The notes: generated from the letters alone by a model not told the origin. Numbered from the stretch's first letter, positions 17,553 to 26,450 are shown. The stretch is DNA of 64,000 bases from Acidimicrobiales bacterium (GCA_041394185.1 JAWKIQ010000001.1:1116001-1180000), one strand, 5' to 3'. Numbers and translations are program-made.

Positions 17553-18617
17553 TTACCTCTCGGAGTTGGTTCTGGCTTCTTCTTGAACGCGCTTGGCGTT
17601 GCCCGAGACGAACTTGACCAGGTCGGGCTCGCTCATGCCGGCTTCGAGGAACCGGGCGCACAATTCGGCGAATTGGGAATAGTCGCGAAACCACGGACCC
17701 ATGGCGAAATGGAGGTGGTCTGTGGCCCAACCGACGTGGTCGATGCCGGCGACCTCGACCATCGCCATGACGTTGGCCACGAACGCATCGGCGTCGGCAG
17801 CCCCAAACGGCGCGTCCACGGCCCAGGTGCCGACCATCCCGCCCGTCTCGGCGACCATCCTGGCGTGCTCCTCGGTGATCCAGCGGGGGTGAGGCTCGAC
17901 GTCGATTCCGTGGGCCGCGGCGCAGGCCATCAGGGTGTGTGAGAGCGTAATCGGCCCCCCGGCAGCCTCAGCCATGTCGGCGGTCGACGCCAGGCTGGCG
18001 TGTGCAGCATCGATGACCATGCCGTTGGCCCTGGCCAACCGCACCGCCTCCTTGCCCAGATCCGACAGGCCACCATCCGCCGGCGGATCGGTCTGGCTGT
18101 CACCCAGCTTGGTGCGTACGTAATGGATTGGCTGGAACTTGGTGATGCCGTCAGAGGCCAAGATCGCTATGCGTGACAGGTCGTCCTCGACCATGTGTGC
18201 ACCCTCGATCGACAGCAGAACCGCCAGCCGGCCTGCGTCGTGGATTCTTTCGAGGTCGGCGACGCTGCGTGCCACCGTGAGGGGCATCATCTCGCACAGA
18301 GTGGCCAACTGCGACAACATGCGCTGATACTCGGCCCATGCCTCTCCAGGCTCGTAGTCGCGCAACCGATTTCCGGGCGCACCCATCTTCATCACCGGGA
18401 TGTCGCTGGTGAGGTTGATCGAAGCGCTGCGGCATCCCGCTGCCAGCATCTGATCGATGATGGTCGCCAGACCGTCGTCACCGGGGTACAGGTCGGGCGC
18501 CAGGCCGCGCACCTCCCACAGTCCCAGATGAGTGTGGAAGTCGAGCGCACCACGCTCGGCCAGCAGGTTCATGGCGCGTTCGACCGAATGCGGATCGGGT
18601 CGCCCAGAAGAAGTCAC
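17553..18617 (-). CDS. M19 membrane-dipeptidase family metallohydrolase
   Basis: Amidohydrolase-fold protein of about 355 aa related to renal dipeptidase. Family landmarks in order are DFHTHLG, LSIEGAHM, VIDAAHAS, ITLSHT, HPRWITEEH followed by GGMVGTWAVD, and VGWATDH. The first metal motif, usually His-x-Asp, is His-x-His here, so metal geometry or substrate may differ. Despite the family name it lacks a signal peptide. GTG 18617 is preferred because GGAGG precedes it by 5 nt. It is followed closely by the LLM oxidoreductase, and a long inverted repeat lies upstream. Confidence 0.8.
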   Translation of the reverse strand: MTSSGRPDPHSVERAMNLLAERGALDFHTHLGLWEVRGLAPDLYPGDDGLATIIDQMLAAGCRSASINLTSDIPVMKMGAPGNRLRDYEPGEAWAEYQRMLSQLATLCEMMPLTVARSVADLERIHDAGRLAVLLSIEGAHMVEDDLSRIAILASDGITKFQPIHYVRTKLGDSQTDPPADGGLSDLGKEAVRLARANGMVIDAAHASLASTADMAEAAGGPITLSHTLMACAAAHGIDVEPHPRWITEEHARMVAETGGMVGTWAVDAPFGAADADAFVANVMAMVEVAGIDHVGWATDHLHFAMGPWFRDYSQFAELCARFLEAGMSEPDLVKFVSGNAKRVQEEARTNSER

Positions 18618-18646
18618 CAAAGCCTCCGATGGTTGTGGTCAGCCTC

Positions 18647-18717
18647 TGCCCGCATCTTTGCGACAACAGACGCAATGCGAACACCGAAGCCAGTGGCTTG
18701 CCGCAAAGATGCGGGCA
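18647..18717. repeat. Perfect 16-bp inverted repeat between acyl-CoA dehydrogenase and M19 genes
   Basis: TGCCCGCATCTTTGCG at 18647-18662 is exactly complementary to CGCAAAGATGCGGGCA at 18702-18717. The 39-nt loop itself holds a small hairpin, AAGCC-AGT-GGCTT. It sits just upstream of the dipeptidase start on the minus strand. It could end the acyl-CoA dehydrogenase transcript, bind a regulator or be a small mobile repeat. There is no T-run to mark it clearly as an intrinsic terminator. Confidence 0.85.
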
Positions 18718-18766
18718 CTAACACCTCCGAAGACACGGCCGGTGGCCGAAGCACCCACCGTGCGGC

Positions 18767-20011
18767 TCAGCCATTCTTCGGCAGTTCGCGGAAGGGGGTG
18801 TCTGCCGCAGGGCCGGGCTCGCGCGGCAGGCCCAACACCCGCTCGCCGATGATGTTGCGCTGCACCTGGTCGGTGCCGCCATAAATCGACGGACCGGGCG
18901 AGAAGATCGCCGCCTCTTGAATGAGCCCGCCCGTCGCGCTGGACCGCCCCATGAGCATGGCGTCGGGCCCGATCACAGAAAGACCAACCTCTCGGAACTG
19001 CCGATACTGCTCGCTCATCTGGAGCTTGCCGATGTTGCCCTCGGCACCGGTGCGCTGATTGGCGTCTTTAGAGCGCAGAGCGTTCAGTCGGTTGATCTCG
19101 AGCAGCGAATGAAGACCCACCAGCCGCTGGCGGATGACCGGGTCGACGATCTTGCCGTTCTGACGGGCGATACCGACGATCTGATCGAACATCGACTTGC
19201 CCACTCCCACGACGCCACCGCCCCGGGCCTGGGATGCCTTGGCCACCACATCACCACACTTGCGGTCGAGGTTGCCCGCTATCTGGCCGGCCGCACACTG
19301 GGGCATGGAAGCCGACCCGGTGCCCAGGCTGGCTCGCTCCCACATCAGGGTGGTGTTAGCAACCCGCCAGCCATCGCCCAGGCCGCCGATAGCTGCCGCT
19401 GCATCGACCCTGGCATCGGTGAGGAAGACCTCGTTGAACAGGGCTCGGCCGGTCATCTCGCGAAGTGGCCTGACATCGACGCCCGGCTGGTTCATCTCGA
19501 TGGCGAAATACGAGATTCCCTTGTGCTTTGGAGCGTCGGGGTCGGTGCGGGCGATCAGCATGCCCATATCTGCGATGTGGCCGCCCGAGGTCCACACCTT
19601 CTGGCCGTTGACGATGAACTCGTCGCCGTCGCGGTCGGCCTTGGTGTTCAGACCGGCCAGGTCAGATCCGGCGCCTGGCTCGGAAAACAGCTGACACCAG
19701 GCCTGCTGGCCGTTCAAGATCGGAGGCACGAAGCGCTCGATCTGCTCGGGTGTGCCGTGCGTGGCGATCGTGGGTGCGGCCAACATGGTGCCCAAGCCGG
19801 TGGGCGGGCTGATGACCCCCTTCGATGCCAGCGCCCGGCTGACAGCCTGGGCTTCGGGTCGCGAATAGCCGCGACCGCCTGCCTCTGGCGGCAGCATCGG
19901 ATGCGACAGGCCCGCGTCGGCAAGCCGCTGCCACCACTGCGCGACGGTGGCGTCGGGGTCCCAGTTGTCGTCGACCCATGCCGCAACTTCTCGTTCGATC
20001 GCTTCGCTCAC
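18767..20011 (-). CDS. Acyl-CoA dehydrogenase
   Basis: FAD-dependent alpha,beta-dehydrogenation of an acyl-CoA, passing electrons to ETF. The 414-aa protein has the flavin/substrate motif FSEPGAGSDLA, VNGQKVWTSGG and the C-terminal family stretch GPSIYGGTDQVQRNIIGERVLGLP. This C-terminus resembles the long-chain/FadE-type dehydrogenases of actinobacteria often found in lipid and sterol degradation. It is the first gene of a minus-strand group with the M19 and LLM proteins. Confidence 0.92.
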   Translation of the reverse strand: MSEAIEREVAAWVDDNWDPDATVAQWWQRLADAGLSHPMLPPEAGGRGYSRPEAQAVSRALASKGVISPPTGLGTMLAAPTIATHGTPEQIERFVPPILNGQQAWCQLFSEPGAGSDLAGLNTKADRDGDEFIVNGQKVWTSGGHIADMGMLIARTDPDAPKHKGISYFAIEMNQPGVDVRPLREMTGRALFNEVFLTDARVDAAAAIGGLGDGWRVANTTLMWERASLGTGSASMPQCAAGQIAGNLDRKCGDVVAKASQARGGGVVGVGKSMFDQIVGIARQNGKIVDPVIRQRLVGLHSLLEINRLNALRSKDANQRTGAEGNIGKLQMSEQYRQFREVGLSVIGPDAMLMGRSSATGGLIQEAAIFSPGPSIYGGTDQVQRNIIGERVLGLPREPGPAADTPFRELPKNG

Positions 20012-20097
20012 CAGACCTCCAGGCGTACCGTTTCGTCGCTCGATGATGCACCATCGCGCATGAAACAGGCCAGAATCGACTACTGATCTCGGCCAAG

Positions 20098-21090
20098 ATG
20101 ACGACTGGAAAGCCCATGGACTGCCTTCGAGAACTACTCAGCGAACGCGACGTGCTGCTCGTGGACGGGGCGATGGGCACACGGCTGTTCGAGACGGGTC
20201 TCGAACCGGGCGATGCACCAGAGCGAATGAACCTGGACGCCCCCGCCGCGGTCACCGACGTGCACCGCGCCTACGTGGCCGCGGGATCAGACATCGTTCT
20301 CACCAACTCTTTCGGGGGTACCCGGTATCGGCTGGCTCTGCACTCGCTCGACGATCGCGTGGTCGAGATCAACGCCGCAGCAGCGCGCAACGCCAGGGCC
20401 GCAGCCGACGAGGTCGACCGCAAGGTGCTGGTTGCCGGTTCTGTGGGTCCCACCGGCGAACTGCTGGTGCCCATGGGAAGCCTCGAACCCGACGCAGCCC
20501 GCGCCGCATTCGCCGACCAGGCCAAGGGTCTGGCAGAGGGCGGAGCCGACATCATCTGGATCGAGACCATGAGCTCGCTCGAAGAGGCCGAGGCCGCGGT
20601 CGAAGGCGCGCGGTCGGTCACGTCGCTGCCGATCGTCGTGACCATGAGCTTCGACACAGCAGGACGCACGATGATGGGCGTCACCGGAACGATGGCCGCA
20701 GAGCGGTTCTCGGCCATGGGCGTCACAGCGGTGGGTGCCAACTGTGGCAACAACCTCGCCGACACCGAGGCCGCCGTCGCAGAGATACGGGCCGCGGCCC
20801 CCGACCTGTTGGTGGTGTCGAAGGCCAACGCCGGCATACCCCAGTGGGTCGGAAGCGAGCTGCACTACAGCGGCACACCAGACGTCATGGCCGCCCACGC
20901 CCATCGGGTCAGGGGATTGGGGGCTGAGATAATCGGTGGCTGCTGCGGCAGCGCTCCCGAGCATCTGGCTCACATGCGCAAGGTTCTCGACGGCGACATC
21001 GACGTACCAGAGGTCGAGGTCGGTGTCGCGACGGCTCGGGCCGAGGAGTCCGGCGAGCGAGCCGCTAGACGAGCACGCCGCAGGCGCTAA
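20098..21090 (+). CDS. Homocysteine S-methyltransferase family protein
   Basis: Zinc-dependent homocysteine methyltransferase domain, about 330 aa, the module found in MetH, BHMT and MmuM. It opens with VLLVDGAMGTRLFE. The zinc ligands are the cysteine in VGANCGNN and the pair in IIGGCCGS. There is no cobalamin- or methyltetrahydrofolate-binding domain, so the methyl donor is probably a small molecule (S-methylmethionine, betaine or similar) or a partner protein. Two starts are possible, 20098 and 20116. It lies 75 nt upstream of serA and may be co-expressed with it, which would link methionine and serine metabolism. Confidence 0.85.
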   Translation: MTTGKPMDCLRELLSERDVLLVDGAMGTRLFETGLEPGDAPERMNLDAPAAVTDVHRAYVAAGSDIVLTNSFGGTRYRLALHSLDDRVVEINAAAARNARAAADEVDRKVLVAGSVGPTGELLVPMGSLEPDAARAAFADQAKGLAEGGADIIWIETMSSLEEAEAAVEGARSVTSLPIVVTMSFDTAGRTMMGVTGTMAAERFSAMGVTAVGANCGNNLADTEAAVAEIRAAAPDLLVVSKANAGIPQWVGSELHYSGTPDVMAAHAHRVRGLGAEIIGGCCGSAPEHLAHMRKVLDGDIDVPEVEVGVATARAEESGERAARRARRRR

Positions 21091-21165
21091 TCTGGCTCCG
21101 TTCGGCCCGCTCCGGCCGCACCCGACGGGTGCCGCCGCCCGCGTCGAACAGACAAGGAGCTGAAT

Positions 21166-22362
21166 ATGCGAATCCTGTTCGCTGACGCGATCGAAGAAGA
21201 TCGCCTCGAAACGCTGCGCGCCGCCGGCCACGAAACGGTCGTGGATGCTTCACTCAGCGCAGACGAACTGCCCTCGGCCATCGGCGGGTTCGACGTGTTG
21301 GTGGTGCGGTCGACCAAGGTCACCGCCGACACCATCGCATCGGCCGATCGATTGGGCCTGATCACCCGAGCAGGCGCCGGAACCGACAACATCGACATCG
21401 ACGCCGCCTCGCAGCGCGGCATCTATGTGTGCAACGTTCCAGGCCGTAACGCCATCGCCGTGGCCGAGCTGGCGATGGGCCTGCTGCTGGCCATCGACCG
21501 CCAGATACCCGACAACGTCGCCGACTTGCGCAACCAGGCGTGGGACAAGAAGCGCTACACCAAGGCCGACGGCATCTACGGCAAGACCATGGCCGTGATC
21601 GGCCTCGGCGAGATCGGGCTCGCAGTGGCCGAGCGCGCAAAGGCGTTCGGCATGACGGTGCTGGCCGAGCGCAAACCACGCACGGCCGACGCATTGGCAC
21701 GCATTCGTTCGACCGGGGTGCAACTGGTCGATTCGCTCGACGAGATGCTGAGCCAGGCAGACGTCGTCAGCTTGCACGTTCCGAAGAGCCCGGCCACCAC
21801 GGGTATGGTCGACGCCGCTTTCCTGGCCAAGTTGCCCGCCGGAGCGATCCTGTTGAACACCGCCAGGGGCGACCTGGTGGTCGGGCAAGACCTGCTCGCC
21901 GCACTCGACGCCGGCCTGCGCGCCGGTCTCGACGTGTACCCGAACGAACCGGCCGCATCGCAGGGTGCGTTCCAATCGACTCTGGCGACGCACCCCAGGG
22001 TCGTCGGCACTCACCACATCGGCGCCTCGACCGAGCAGGCCCAGCGAGCCATCGCCGAGGGCACCATCGATGTCATCGAGAACTATGCCGCCGGCCGGGT
22101 CCAGAACTGTGTGAACCTCATCGACGAGGCGCTCGGCACCTGTGTGTTGTCGGTGCGCCACGTGGATCGGGTTGGGGTTCTGGCCAAGGTGTTCGCCGAT
22201 CTGCGCAACGCCGGCTGCAACATCCAGCAGATGCAGAACCAGGTCTTCCTCGGATCGGCAGCCGCAGTCGCCAGCATCAACGTAGAAGGCGAGCTGTCGC
22301 CAGAGCTTCTAGCCAAGATCGAATCCGACGACGACATCATCGCCGTGTCGGTAGCCCACTGA
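21166..22362 (+). CDS. serA: D-3-phosphoglycerate dehydrogenase
   Basis: First step of serine synthesis, oxidising 3-phosphoglycerate with NAD. 398 aa, starting at ATG 21166 after AAGGAG. The NAD-binding loop GLGEIG (146-151) and catalytic triad R234 (NTARGDL), E261 (DVYPNEPA) and H284 (THHIGAS) are visible. It ends with an ACT regulatory domain (about 325-398) that commonly binds serine, and lacks the extra intervening domain of the mycobacterial enzyme. serC follows after 25 nt. Confidence 0.96.
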   Translation: MRILFADAIEEDRLETLRAAGHETVVDASLSADELPSAIGGFDVLVVRSTKVTADTIASADRLGLITRAGAGTDNIDIDAASQRGIYVCNVPGRNAIAVAELAMGLLLAIDRQIPDNVADLRNQAWDKKRYTKADGIYGKTMAVIGLGEIGLAVAERAKAFGMTVLAERKPRTADALARIRSTGVQLVDSLDEMLSQADVVSLHVPKSPATTGMVDAAFLAKLPAGAILLNTARGDLVVGQDLLAALDAGLRAGLDVYPNEPAASQGAFQSTLATHPRVVGTHHIGASTEQAQRAIAEGTIDVIENYAAGRVQNCVNLIDEALGTCVLSVRHVDRVGVLAKVFADLRNAGCNIQQMQNQVFLGSAAAVASINVEGELSPELLAKIESDDDIIAVSVAH

Positions 22363-22387
22363 CCCGGGCCCAACAGGAGAATCACAC

Positions 22388-23470
22388 ATGAATCGTGCCC
22401 ACAACTTCTGCGCCGGCCCCTGCACGCTGCCGGTTTCGGTACTCGAACAACTCGCCGACCAGATGGTCGACTTCGGCGGCAGCGGGATGTCGTTGATCGA
22501 GATGAGCCATCGCTCCGACGAATACGACGCTGTCCATCACCACACGCTCGACCTGCTCCGCCGGCTTTGCGCCGTGCCGGACGACTTCGATGTGCTGCTG
22601 CTGCAAGGCGGCGCCAGCCTTCAGTTCGCGATGATCCCGATGAACCTGTTGGGCGCGGGCCAGACCGCCGGCTATGTCGTCAGCGGCAGCTGGGGTAAGG
22701 CGGCCCACTCGGACGCGACCCGTTGTGGCGATGTCTACGCCGCGTGGCATGGCGAGGCCGACGACTACACGCGTATGCCGTCGGTCGACGAGATCGAAGT
22801 GCGCGACGGCACCAGGTATGTCCACGTCACGTCCAACGAGACCATCGGTGGCATCCGCATGCCAGAGCTTTTCGGTCTCGACGTTCCGCAGGTCGCCGAC
22901 ATGTCCTCGGACTATCTGACGCGCGAGATTCCGTGGGACAACTACGACCTCGTCTATGGCGGAGCACAAAAGAACTTGGGCCCTGCCGGAGTGGCTGTGG
23001 TTTTCGTGCGCAAGTCGGTTCTCGAACAAGGGCCGAACAACCTGCCCAAGTACCTCGACTTCAAGGTGCACGCAGACGCCGACAGCCTGGCCAACACACC
23101 ACCGATGTTCTCGATCTGGGCCATGGGCCTGATGCTCGAGTGGATCGAAGCCAACGGGGGAGTGCCGGCCATGCAGGCCCGGGCCGCCGAACGCTCGTCG
23201 ATCCTGTACGACCTGATCGACTCGAGCGACGGCTTCTATCGCAGCCCGGTGGCCCGCAGCGATCGTTCGCACACCAACATCGTGTTCCGGCTCGCCGACC
23301 CAGACATGGAGAAGACCTTCCTGAACGCGGCCGAAGAGCTAGCGCTTCTGAACCTCAAGGGTCATCGAAGCGTCGGTGGGATCAGGGCCAGCATCTACAA
23401 CGCACTGCCCACCGAATCGGTCGAAGCCCTCGCATCGTTCATGCGCAGCTTCGCCTCAGGGGGTGATTGA
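22388..23470 (+). CDS. serC: Phosphoserine aminotransferase
   Basis: PLP enzyme converting 3-phosphohydroxypyruvate and glutamate to O-phosphoserine. 360 aa, start ATG 22388 after AGGAGA. It has NFCAGPCTLP, the pyridoxal lysine K195 in YGGAQKNLGPAG, and the family end HRSVGGIRASIYNALP. It is co-transcribed with serA, and its stop overlaps the start of the DUF1015 gene by one base (TGATG). Confidence 0.96.
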   Translation: MNRAHNFCAGPCTLPVSVLEQLADQMVDFGGSGMSLIEMSHRSDEYDAVHHHTLDLLRRLCAVPDDFDVLLLQGGASLQFAMIPMNLLGAGQTAGYVVSGSWGKAAHSDATRCGDVYAAWHGEADDYTRMPSVDEIEVRDGTRYVHVTSNETIGGIRMPELFGLDVPQVADMSSDYLTREIPWDNYDLVYGGAQKNLGPAGVAVVFVRKSVLEQGPNNLPKYLDFKVHADADSLANTPPMFSIWAMGLMLEWIEANGGVPAMQARAAERSSILYDLIDSSDGFYRSPVARSDRSHTNIVFRLADPDMEKTFLNAAEELALLNLKGHRSVGGIRASIYNALPTESVEALASFMRSFASGGD

Positions 23471-24666
23471 TGGCCCGCATCAGCCCAGTCGAGGTCAGGT
23501 TCGTCAAGGACGAGTTCTCCCGAGAGGTTCCCTCGCCGCCACACGACGCCCTGACCCCGGCCGAGCGCCGGGCCCACATCGCCCAGCACCCGCTGTCGTA
23601 TCTGGCCGTGACGCGTGGCCCCGAAGATGCGTCTCCCGATTCGCCCGAGACCGACGAGGAGTTGTTGGTGGCCGGCAAGGAGGCCCTCGATCGATTGCTC
23701 GACGAGGGCGTGTTCTGCGACCTGCGCCAACCTGCGATGTACGCGATCAGGCTGCGCACCGCCGACCACACCCAGACCGGGCTGCTGTGTGGTGTGTGGG
23801 CCAAATCTCGGGCCACCGGGCAGCTGCGGGCCCACGAGGAGGTCCGCGGTAGTCGACGCGATCACCTGGCGAAACACCTGAAGGTGGTGGGTCACCAATC
23901 GAGCCCCGTCGTGGTGGCCCATCGTCCGGTCGCGTCCATCAGCGCCGAGATCGAGGCCGCCACCAGGCACGAGCCCGTGCTTCATCTCGAGTCGCCCGAC
24001 GGCCTCGACCAGACGATCTGGGAGGTCGATGCAGGGGCAACGGAGCGCCTGGTGCAGGCCCTCGACGGTGTGCCGCTGTACATAATCGACGGCCATCACC
24101 GCACCGGCGCCTCAGAAGTGATCGCCGAGAGTGGTGGTCCCGATGCCCAGTGGGTGCTCAGCGCGATCTTCCCCGAAGACGAGATGCGCAACTATTCGCA
24201 TCACAGGTGGATGCACGTCGACGACGCCGAGGCGACACTGGCTCTGATCGAGAGCTCGCTGGCCAGCCACCGGGTGACGGTTCACGAGGTCGAGCGCCGC
24301 AAGCACGGCCAGATCGGCTTTTATGGAGCAGGGCGCTGGGTGCTGGCCGAGTTGCCAGGAGCGTTCACCGACACCGCCCTCGACGTGCTCGAGCCGGTTC
24401 GCTTCGACCGTCTGATCACCGACCTGGGGCTGGGTGCGGTGCCGATGCATTATCTGCCGGGCACCCGTTCGCTGGCCGATCTGGCCGCCACGGTCGATGG
24501 CCATGGCGGCATGCTGTGCGCCATGAACCCCATCGACATGGACGAGTTGTTCGCAGTCGCCGACGCCGGGCAGATCATGCCACCCAAATCGACATACTTC
24601 TCGCCCAAGGCCCGGTCGGGCGTCATTTTGCGCCCAGTCGATCAAGGCGCCCGGGCTCAGGGGTGA
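23470..24666 (+). CDS. DUF1015 family protein, coupled to serC
   Basis: 398-aa member of the DUF1015 family, with the conserved PPHDALT-like N-terminal region, the IIDGHHRTGAS motif and LSAIFPEDEM. It ends MPPKSTYFSPKARSGVILRP as other members do. ATG 23470 overlaps the serC stop (TGATG) with AGGGGGTGA upstream, so it is translationally coupled to serine synthesis. The family has no assured biochemical role that I can state. The conserved Asp-Gly-His-His-Arg block looks like an active site. No phosphoserine phosphatase gene (serB) is visible here, so a role in phosphoserine metabolism is an attractive but unproven guess. Confidence 0.85.
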   Translation: MARISPVEVRFVKDEFSREVPSPPHDALTPAERRAHIAQHPLSYLAVTRGPEDASPDSPETDEELLVAGKEALDRLLDEGVFCDLRQPAMYAIRLRTADHTQTGLLCGVWAKSRATGQLRAHEEVRGSRRDHLAKHLKVVGHQSSPVVVAHRPVASISAEIEAATRHEPVLHLESPDGLDQTIWEVDAGATERLVQALDGVPLYIIDGHHRTGASEVIAESGGPDAQWVLSAIFPEDEMRNYSHHRWMHVDDAEATLALIESSLASHRVTVHEVERRKHGQIGFYGAGRWVLAELPGAFTDTALDVLEPVRFDRLITDLGLGAVPMHYLPGTRSLADLAATVDGHGGMLCAMNPIDMDELFAVADAGQIMPPKSTYFSPKARSGVILRPVDQGARAQG

Positions 24667-25610
24667 CCGGGCCACGCGGGCGGCTCGACGTTGTCGCCAA
24701 CACCACTGCGGGTGGCGGCCAGGCAATGGTGATGGCACAGCGGGTGGCAGAAGCAGCAAGACTCGGAGGGTTCGACCCGCACGTGCACTCGCCCTCGTCG
24801 GCTGCTGAGTCGCTGGAGGTCGCCCGAGAGGCCGTGGCAGGGCATAGCGACCGTGTTGTGTGCGTCGGTGGCGATGGCCTCGTACACGCCGTCCTGCCGG
24901 CACTGGTGGGGTCTACGACCGCATTGGCCATCGTGGCGGCCGGAACAGGAAACGATGCGGTTCGGGGCCTGGGACTGCGAAGCTCACCGCTAGCGACACC
25001 CGGCAGGGCGTTGGACAGGTCGATCCGGTTGGCGCTTGGCGCTTCAGGGCCGTGCGACGTGTTGTGCTGCACCCCGCTGAACGAGCCCAGCCGGTCAATA
25101 CCGGTGCTGACCATCGCAGCGGCCTGCTTTCCCGTCGATGTAAACCGGCTGGCAAACACCATGTCGCGCCCTCGCGGCTCGCTGAGGTACACGATCGCCA
25201 CACTGCGCGAGCTTCCGCGCCTGTCGGCTCGAGAGCTGACGTTGACCCTTGATCGCGGGTCGGCGTCTCGAACAGAAGCGGTGTCGTTGCTGGCGATCGC
25301 CAACACCCACAGCTTCGGCGGGGGCACGAAGATCGCACCAGACGCCGCCCCCACCGATGGTCTGGCCGATGTGGTCGTGGTGGACGATGCGCCCAGGCGC
25401 GACTACCTGAGGTTGCTGCCCGCGGCCTTGTTCGGCCGCCACACCAAGAACCGCCACGTACAGGTGTCGAGGGCCAGTTCGGTCGTCATCGAGCCGACGT
25501 CTGATGCGCTCGAGCTGTGGGGCGACGGCGAGCCCGTGTGCCCGCTTCCGGCCCGGGTCGAGGTGCTGCCCGCCGCACTGTCAATCTGCGGCATCGACGT
25601 CGCAAGTTAG
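24663..25610 (+). CDS. Diacylglycerol/sphingosine kinase-like protein (YegS/LCB5 family)
   Basis: 315-aa lipid-kinase-fold protein. GTG 24663 overlaps the DUF1015 stop (GTGA). The N-terminal catalytic domain has VVANTTAGGG in place of the usual NPxAG start, then the nucleotide-binding VCVGGDGLVHAVLPAL and the AAGTGNDAVRGLGL block. The C-terminal beta-sandwich reads IANTHSFGGGTKIAPDAAPTDGLADVVVVD. The key GGDG motif is intact, so it is probably an active lipid kinase. In actinobacteria such enzymes phosphorylate diacylglycerol or related lipids. Its association with a serine operon may reflect phospholipid synthesis, an inference. Confidence 0.85.
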   Translation: MTGPRGRLDVVANTTAGGGQAMVMAQRVAEAARLGGFDPHVHSPSSAAESLEVAREAVAGHSDRVVCVGGDGLVHAVLPALVGSTTALAIVAAGTGNDAVRGLGLRSSPLATPGRALDRSIRLALGASGPCDVLCCTPLNEPSRSIPVLTIAAACFPVDVNRLANTMSRPRGSLRYTIATLRELPRLSARELTLTLDRGSASRTEAVSLLAIANTHSFGGGTKIAPDAAPTDGLADVVVVDDAPRRDYLRLLPAALFGRHTKNRHVQVSRASSVVIEPTSDALELWGDGEPVCPLPARVEVLPAALSICGIDVAS

Positions 25611-25667
25611 GCCCCAAGGGCCATGATGGACTCATCCATCGGGCCCTGGCCCCATATCAGTGAGAAG

Positions 25668-26108
25668 ATGATGACTCCAAGCATCCTTGTACTCAACGGT
25701 CCAAACCTGAACCTGCTCGGCACCCGCGAGCCCGACATCTACGGATCGGGCACCCTGGCCGAGTTGGTCGACGGTTTGAAGGCTGCGTACATCGGGCGTG
25801 CCGAGATCGTCGACTTCCAGTCCAACATCGAGGGCGAGCTGGTCTCGGCTATTCACGAGGCCGACGGCAAACACGACGGTGTGGTTCTGAACGCAGGGGC
25901 CTACACGCACACCAGCATCGCGTTGCGAGACGCAATAGCCGGTGTGGCCGTTCCGGTTGTCGAGATCCACATCTCCAACGTTCACCAGCGAGAGAGCTTC
26001 AGGCACACCACAATGCTGGCCGGTGTGTGCCTAGGACAGATTCTGGGCTTTGGGCGGGTCAGCTACTCGCTGGCCGTCGAGGCCCTTCTGCGCCACCTGA
26101 AGGACTAG
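25668..26108 (+). CDS. aroQ: 3-dehydroquinate dehydratase, type II
   Basis: Third step of the shikimate pathway, a dodecameric type II dehydroquinase. About 146 aa from ATG 25668 or 25671, the normal length; an open frame reaches 25623 but lacks family similarity. The N-terminal ILVLNGPNLNLLGTREPDIYG contains the catalytic arginine and tyrosine. VVLNAGAYTHTSIALRDAI and VEIHISNVHQRESFRH contain the catalytic histidine and substrate-binding arginine. It is the last gene of the plus-strand group, followed by a strong terminator. Confidence 0.96.
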   Translation: MMTPSILVLNGPNLNLLGTREPDIYGSGTLAELVDGLKAAYIGRAEIVDFQSNIEGELVSAIHEADGKHDGVVLNAGAYTHTSIALRDAIAGVAVPVVEIHISNVHQRESFRHTTMLAGVCLGQILGFGRVSYSLAVEALLRHLKD

Positions 26109-26111
26109 GGC

Positions 26112-26168
26112 CAAAATGCCGAGGGCCGCTCCGACATGTCGTCGGGGCGGCCCTCTGGTCGTTTTGGT
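26112..26168. terminator. Bidirectional terminator between aroQ and the SHOCT-like gene
   Basis: A 9-bp perfect stem GAGGGCCGC (26122-26130)/GCGGCCCTC (26148-26156) lies inside CCAAAA (26112-26117)/TTTTGG (26163-26168). The T-rich arm on each strand makes it suitable for both convergent genes. Confidence 0.8.
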
Positions 26169-26180
26169 TGGGACTGCAGC

Positions 26181-26450
26181 TCAGTCGAGTGTGAGCTGCT
26201 CCATGAGTTCCAGCTTGCGGTCCTCGAAGGTGTCGAAATCGATCTCGTCGGCCTCGAACTGGCGGTGCAGTTCTTCGACCTGGGCCAGCAATGCCGCCGG
26301 GTCGGCAGCGACGTTGGCCTCGAGCTTTTCTTGGCTCGCGGCTTCTGGATCGTCTTCGCGAGCCATGCGGCGTGCCCGCTTCAACTCGGCCTTTTCCTTC
26401 TTGGCGCGATCACGCTGAAGCTTCCCGTAACTGGTCCTGCTCGTTGCCAT
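26181..26450 (-). CDS. Small SHOCT-like hypothetical protein
   Basis: 89 aa, ATG 26450 with a GGAGG-type site just upstream. The N-terminal half is strongly basic (SYGKLQRDRAKKEKAELKRARRM). The C-terminal half is acidic and ends FEADEIDFDTFEDRKLELMEQL, which resembles the SHOCT motif, a short helix-turn-helix oligomerisation module. There is no membrane segment. It is convergent with aroQ. Function unknown. Confidence 0.7.
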   Translation of the reverse strand: MATSRTSYGKLQRDRAKKEKAELKRARRMAREDDPEAASQEKLEANVAADPAALLAQVEELHRQFEADEIDFDTFEDRKLELMEQLTLD

